Assembly (NCBI GenBank): GCA_964558235.1
Contig: CAZLCK010000002.1
Coordinates: 14,583-78,582, forward strand
Length of the DNA stretch: 64,000 bases
Source: CAZLCK01 sp964558235
GTDB taxonomy: Bacteria; Actinomycetota; Coriobacteriia; Coriobacteriales; CADBOM01
Direction of reading: 5' to 3'
Positions 62,474 through 64,000 of this stretch are shown here, in pieces. A program made the translations under genes and the position numbers. Under the pieces are notes generated by a model. The model was given only the letters and a program-made list of their open reading frames with translations, did not search any database and was not told where the DNA came from. Position 1 is the first letter of the stretch; the number at the start of each line of letters is the position of its first letter.

Positions 62474-63817
62474 ATGTCTAAATACAGAGATGAAAGATCA
62501 TTGATTATTATCGGAGCAGGAGCATCTGGACTCATGAGTGCTATTTTTGCTTCTGCTGGTTTTGATCAGGTTAAAATACTTGAATCTGATATAAAACCCG
62601 CACGAAAGTTGCTTCGTACTGGAAATGGAAGATGCAATCTTTCGAATAGTGCGATTACTTCTGCTAGCCCCGCAAGACTTCCAGATAATTATCCTAAATG
62701 GCATGGTGAAAGCTTAGTTAGTGAGGTCTTACATAGTTTTGGTTGTTCTGAAATTAGACGGCTTTTCTACAATCTTGCTCTTATGACTTTTGAAGATTCG
62801 CAAGGCCATATCTATCCCATTACGAATAAAGCTAGATCTGTTGTTGATGTTCTACTTAATGCTTGTGAAGCTAAAGGCGTCGAAATAATTTGTGATTGTG
62901 TTGTTAAAAACCTGAGACAGATGAATGATGGGCGTTGGATTTGTATCAGTGAAGATGGAAGATCATTTAATGCAGATAAAGTAGTAGTTGCATGCTCACA
63001 TCCTGATTTTTTAGATGAGTTGAATATTCGTATCCTGCCTAAGTATGAGATTTTAGGCCCTTTGGAGACAGAAGAAAAAATTGTACGTCAGCTCGATGGA
63101 ATTCGCTGGCGTGTAAAACTTACAATTCTGGATTCTAAACAGAGCAGTTTTAGTGATTCAAGAAAAACAAAAAGAGAAGAGATAACTTCTGACAATGCTA
63201 ATTTCGCGATCAATAAATATGAGATGAATAACATAAAGTACTCATCTGAAGGTGAGCTCTTATTTAGAAAATATGGTATTAGCGGCATTGTTGTGTTTGA
63301 CGCTTCTCGTGTTAGTAAAATTGGAGATATGGCTCTAATCGATATGTTTCCAAATATGACAGAAGATGAACTATTCAATGAATTGAATATTCGACTTAAT
63401 AGAGCTTTAGCTATAGGGTATCAGACAGATCTTTTAGTATTGCTAGATGGAATTTTGCTAAGAGAAATAACTAGGGCGATTTTAGATAAACTAGGTATTT
63501 CAGAGAGTAAAACTCCAAGCAAAAAGGATTTAAGGAGACTAGCACATCAGCTTAAGAACCTTAAATTAACGATTGCATCAAATGCAAAAGCTGACAACTC
63601 ACAGGTTTTGCGTGGTGGCATAGATATCGATGAGCTCGATCCAAAAACTCTAGCTCTTAAAAAATATAAAAATTTATATGCATGTGGAGAGGTCATCGAT
63701 GTTGATGGCCCATGCGGTGGCTTTAACCTTCATTGGGCTTGGATTTCTGGCGCTCTAGCGGGTGCGAGCTGCGCAGACAAATCACTTATAGAAGATTATT
63801 CGAATTACTTCAATTAA
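62474..63817 (+). CDS. NAD(P)/FAD-dependent oxidoreductase, HI0933/YhiN family
   Basis: A 447-residue flavoprotein. The FAD motif is IIIGAGASGLMSAIFASAG. KLLRTGNGRCNLSNS is the hallmark of the HI0933-like group, and YACGEVIDVDGPCGGFNLHWAWISGALAG is the C-terminal flavin contact. Members such as BaiN reduce bile-acid derivatives, and others oxidise aminoacetone; the activity here is not known. A 25-residue insertion between the domains (KQSSFSDSRKTKREEITSDN) is Ser/Lys-rich. It is followed after 25 bases by a second flavoprotein gene, suggesting an operon. Confidence 0.88.
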   Translation: MSKYRDERSLIIIGAGASGLMSAIFASAGFDQVKILESDIKPARKLLRTGNGRCNLSNSAITSASPARLPDNYPKWHGESLVSEVLHSFGCSEIRRLFYNLALMTFEDSQGHIYPITNKARSVVDVLLNACEAKGVEIICDCVVKNLRQMNDGRWICISEDGRSFNADKVVVACSHPDFLDELNIRILPKYEILGPLETEEKIVRQLDGIRWRVKLTILDSKQSSFSDSRKTKREEITSDNANFAINKYEMNNIKYSSEGELLFRKYGISGIVVFDASRVSKIGDMALIDMFPNMTEDELFNELNIRLNRALAIGYQTDLLVLLDGILLREITRAILDKLGISESKTPSKKDLRRLAHQLKNLKLTIASNAKADNSQVLRGGIDIDELDPKTLALKKYKNLYACGEVIDVDGPCGGFNLHWAWISGALAGASCADKSLIEDYSNYFN

Positions 63818-63842
63818 TAAGTAGGTTAATAGGTAACTATCA

Positions 63843-64000
63843 ATGCTAAAGATAACAGGGATAAAAGTACCATTAGATTTTGGGATTGATAATGATAAAA
63901 GTTATCTAGTTGATGCACTTTGCAAAGCTCTAAATCTTAGTGCAGGTCAGATAAGAGATCTATCTCTTGCCAAGCTTTCAATTGATGCTAGAAAAAAATC
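63843..64000 (+). CDS. FAD-dependent dehydrogenase (COG2509-like), 5' part
   Basis: The gene runs off the right edge. The visible 52 residues start MLKITGIKVPLDFGID and end SIDARKK, which matches the N-terminal domain of the uncharacterised COG2509-type FAD dehydrogenases (typical start MLRI..IKLPLD...DARKK). The Rossmann domain lies outside the window. It follows the HI0933-like gene by 25 bases on the same strand. AGG lies about 10 bases before the ATG. Confidence 0.65.
   Translation, partial: MLKITGIKVPLDFGIDNDKSYLVDALCKALNLSAGQIRDLSLAKLSIDARKK

Noticed and set aside
1..64000. tRNA, rRNA, CRISPR or transposon features
   Set aside because: I looked for GGTTCGA-type T-arms, repeat-spacer patterns and transposase motifs in the gaps and saw none. 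Short tRNAs could still be missed without a search tool.

Overview
The window is AT-rich, densely coded bacterial chromosome. About 55 protein genes lie on both strands, many starting with TTG or GTG behind clear AGGAG-type ribosome sites. I see no rRNA, tRNA, CRISPR array, insertion sequence or prophage. The gene set points to a strict anaerobe: [FeFe]-hydrogenase maturases HydE and HydG, a membrane pyrophosphatase, flavin and Fe-S reductases of the old-yellow-enzyme type, an orphan fumarate-reductase-like flavoprotein, a URO-D-type methyltransferase and a GGGtGRT/NifU-like pair. My best guess is an AT-rich member of the Actinomycetota class Coriobacteriia. This is an inference from gene content, not a phylogenetic result.

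Layout. 1-1001: end of an MFS drug exporter. 1024-8212: divergent glycan locus with an ABC-2 polysaccharide permease, DegT aminotransferase, phosphoglycosyl transferase and GT4 on the minus strand, and a GT2-like protein plus a membrane nucleotide-sugar 4,6-dehydratase on the plus strand. 8402-17289: complete ornithine/arginine pathway argC-J-B-D-F-R-G-H. 17404-19642: nitroreductase and FAD flavoprotein. 19846-23935: guaB-leuS. 24380-27530: enoate-reductase-like flavoprotein and URO-D-like methyltransferase. 27691-30992: nudC, DUF1846, pyridoxamine kinase. 31153-32573: a small unannotated peptide gene, a radical SAM protein and a PqqD-like protein, which I read as a candidate RiPP system. 32715-36507: YeiH-type permease, HydE, HydG. 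36518-39375: glyoxalase-like protein, stand-alone HMA protein and heavy-metal P-type ATPase. 39508-41212: GGGtGRT and NifU-like pair. 41452-45826: metallo-beta-lactamase-fold hydrolase, homocysteine methyltransferase-like protein, PepV-like peptidase, YgjP-like peptidase. 45919-49480: membrane pyrophosphatase flanked by two related lipoproteins. 49541-51834: two coiled-coil NlpC/P60 hydrolases. 52301-55596: nucleotide-sugar dehydrogenase, SmtB-like zinc repressor, membrane protein. 55602-59296: pheST. 59499-64000: glutaredoxin, degenerate Fic protein, patatin, HI0933-like flavoprotein and the start of another flavoprotein.

How the parts fit. The arg genes make arginine from glutamate by the acetyl-recycling route and carry their own ArgR. 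The glycan genes could make and transfer a 4-amino-sugar to a lipid carrier, with later glycosyl transfers and export. The two NlpC/P60 proteins probably remodel peptidoglycan. The most original element is the 22-codon peptide with its radical SAM and PqqD partners. Secondary leads are the catalytically dead-looking Fic protein, a possible c-di-AMP riboswitch before an NlpC/P60 gene, a 26-codon minus-strand ORF after the pyrophosphatase gene, and several large perfect palindromes between genes.
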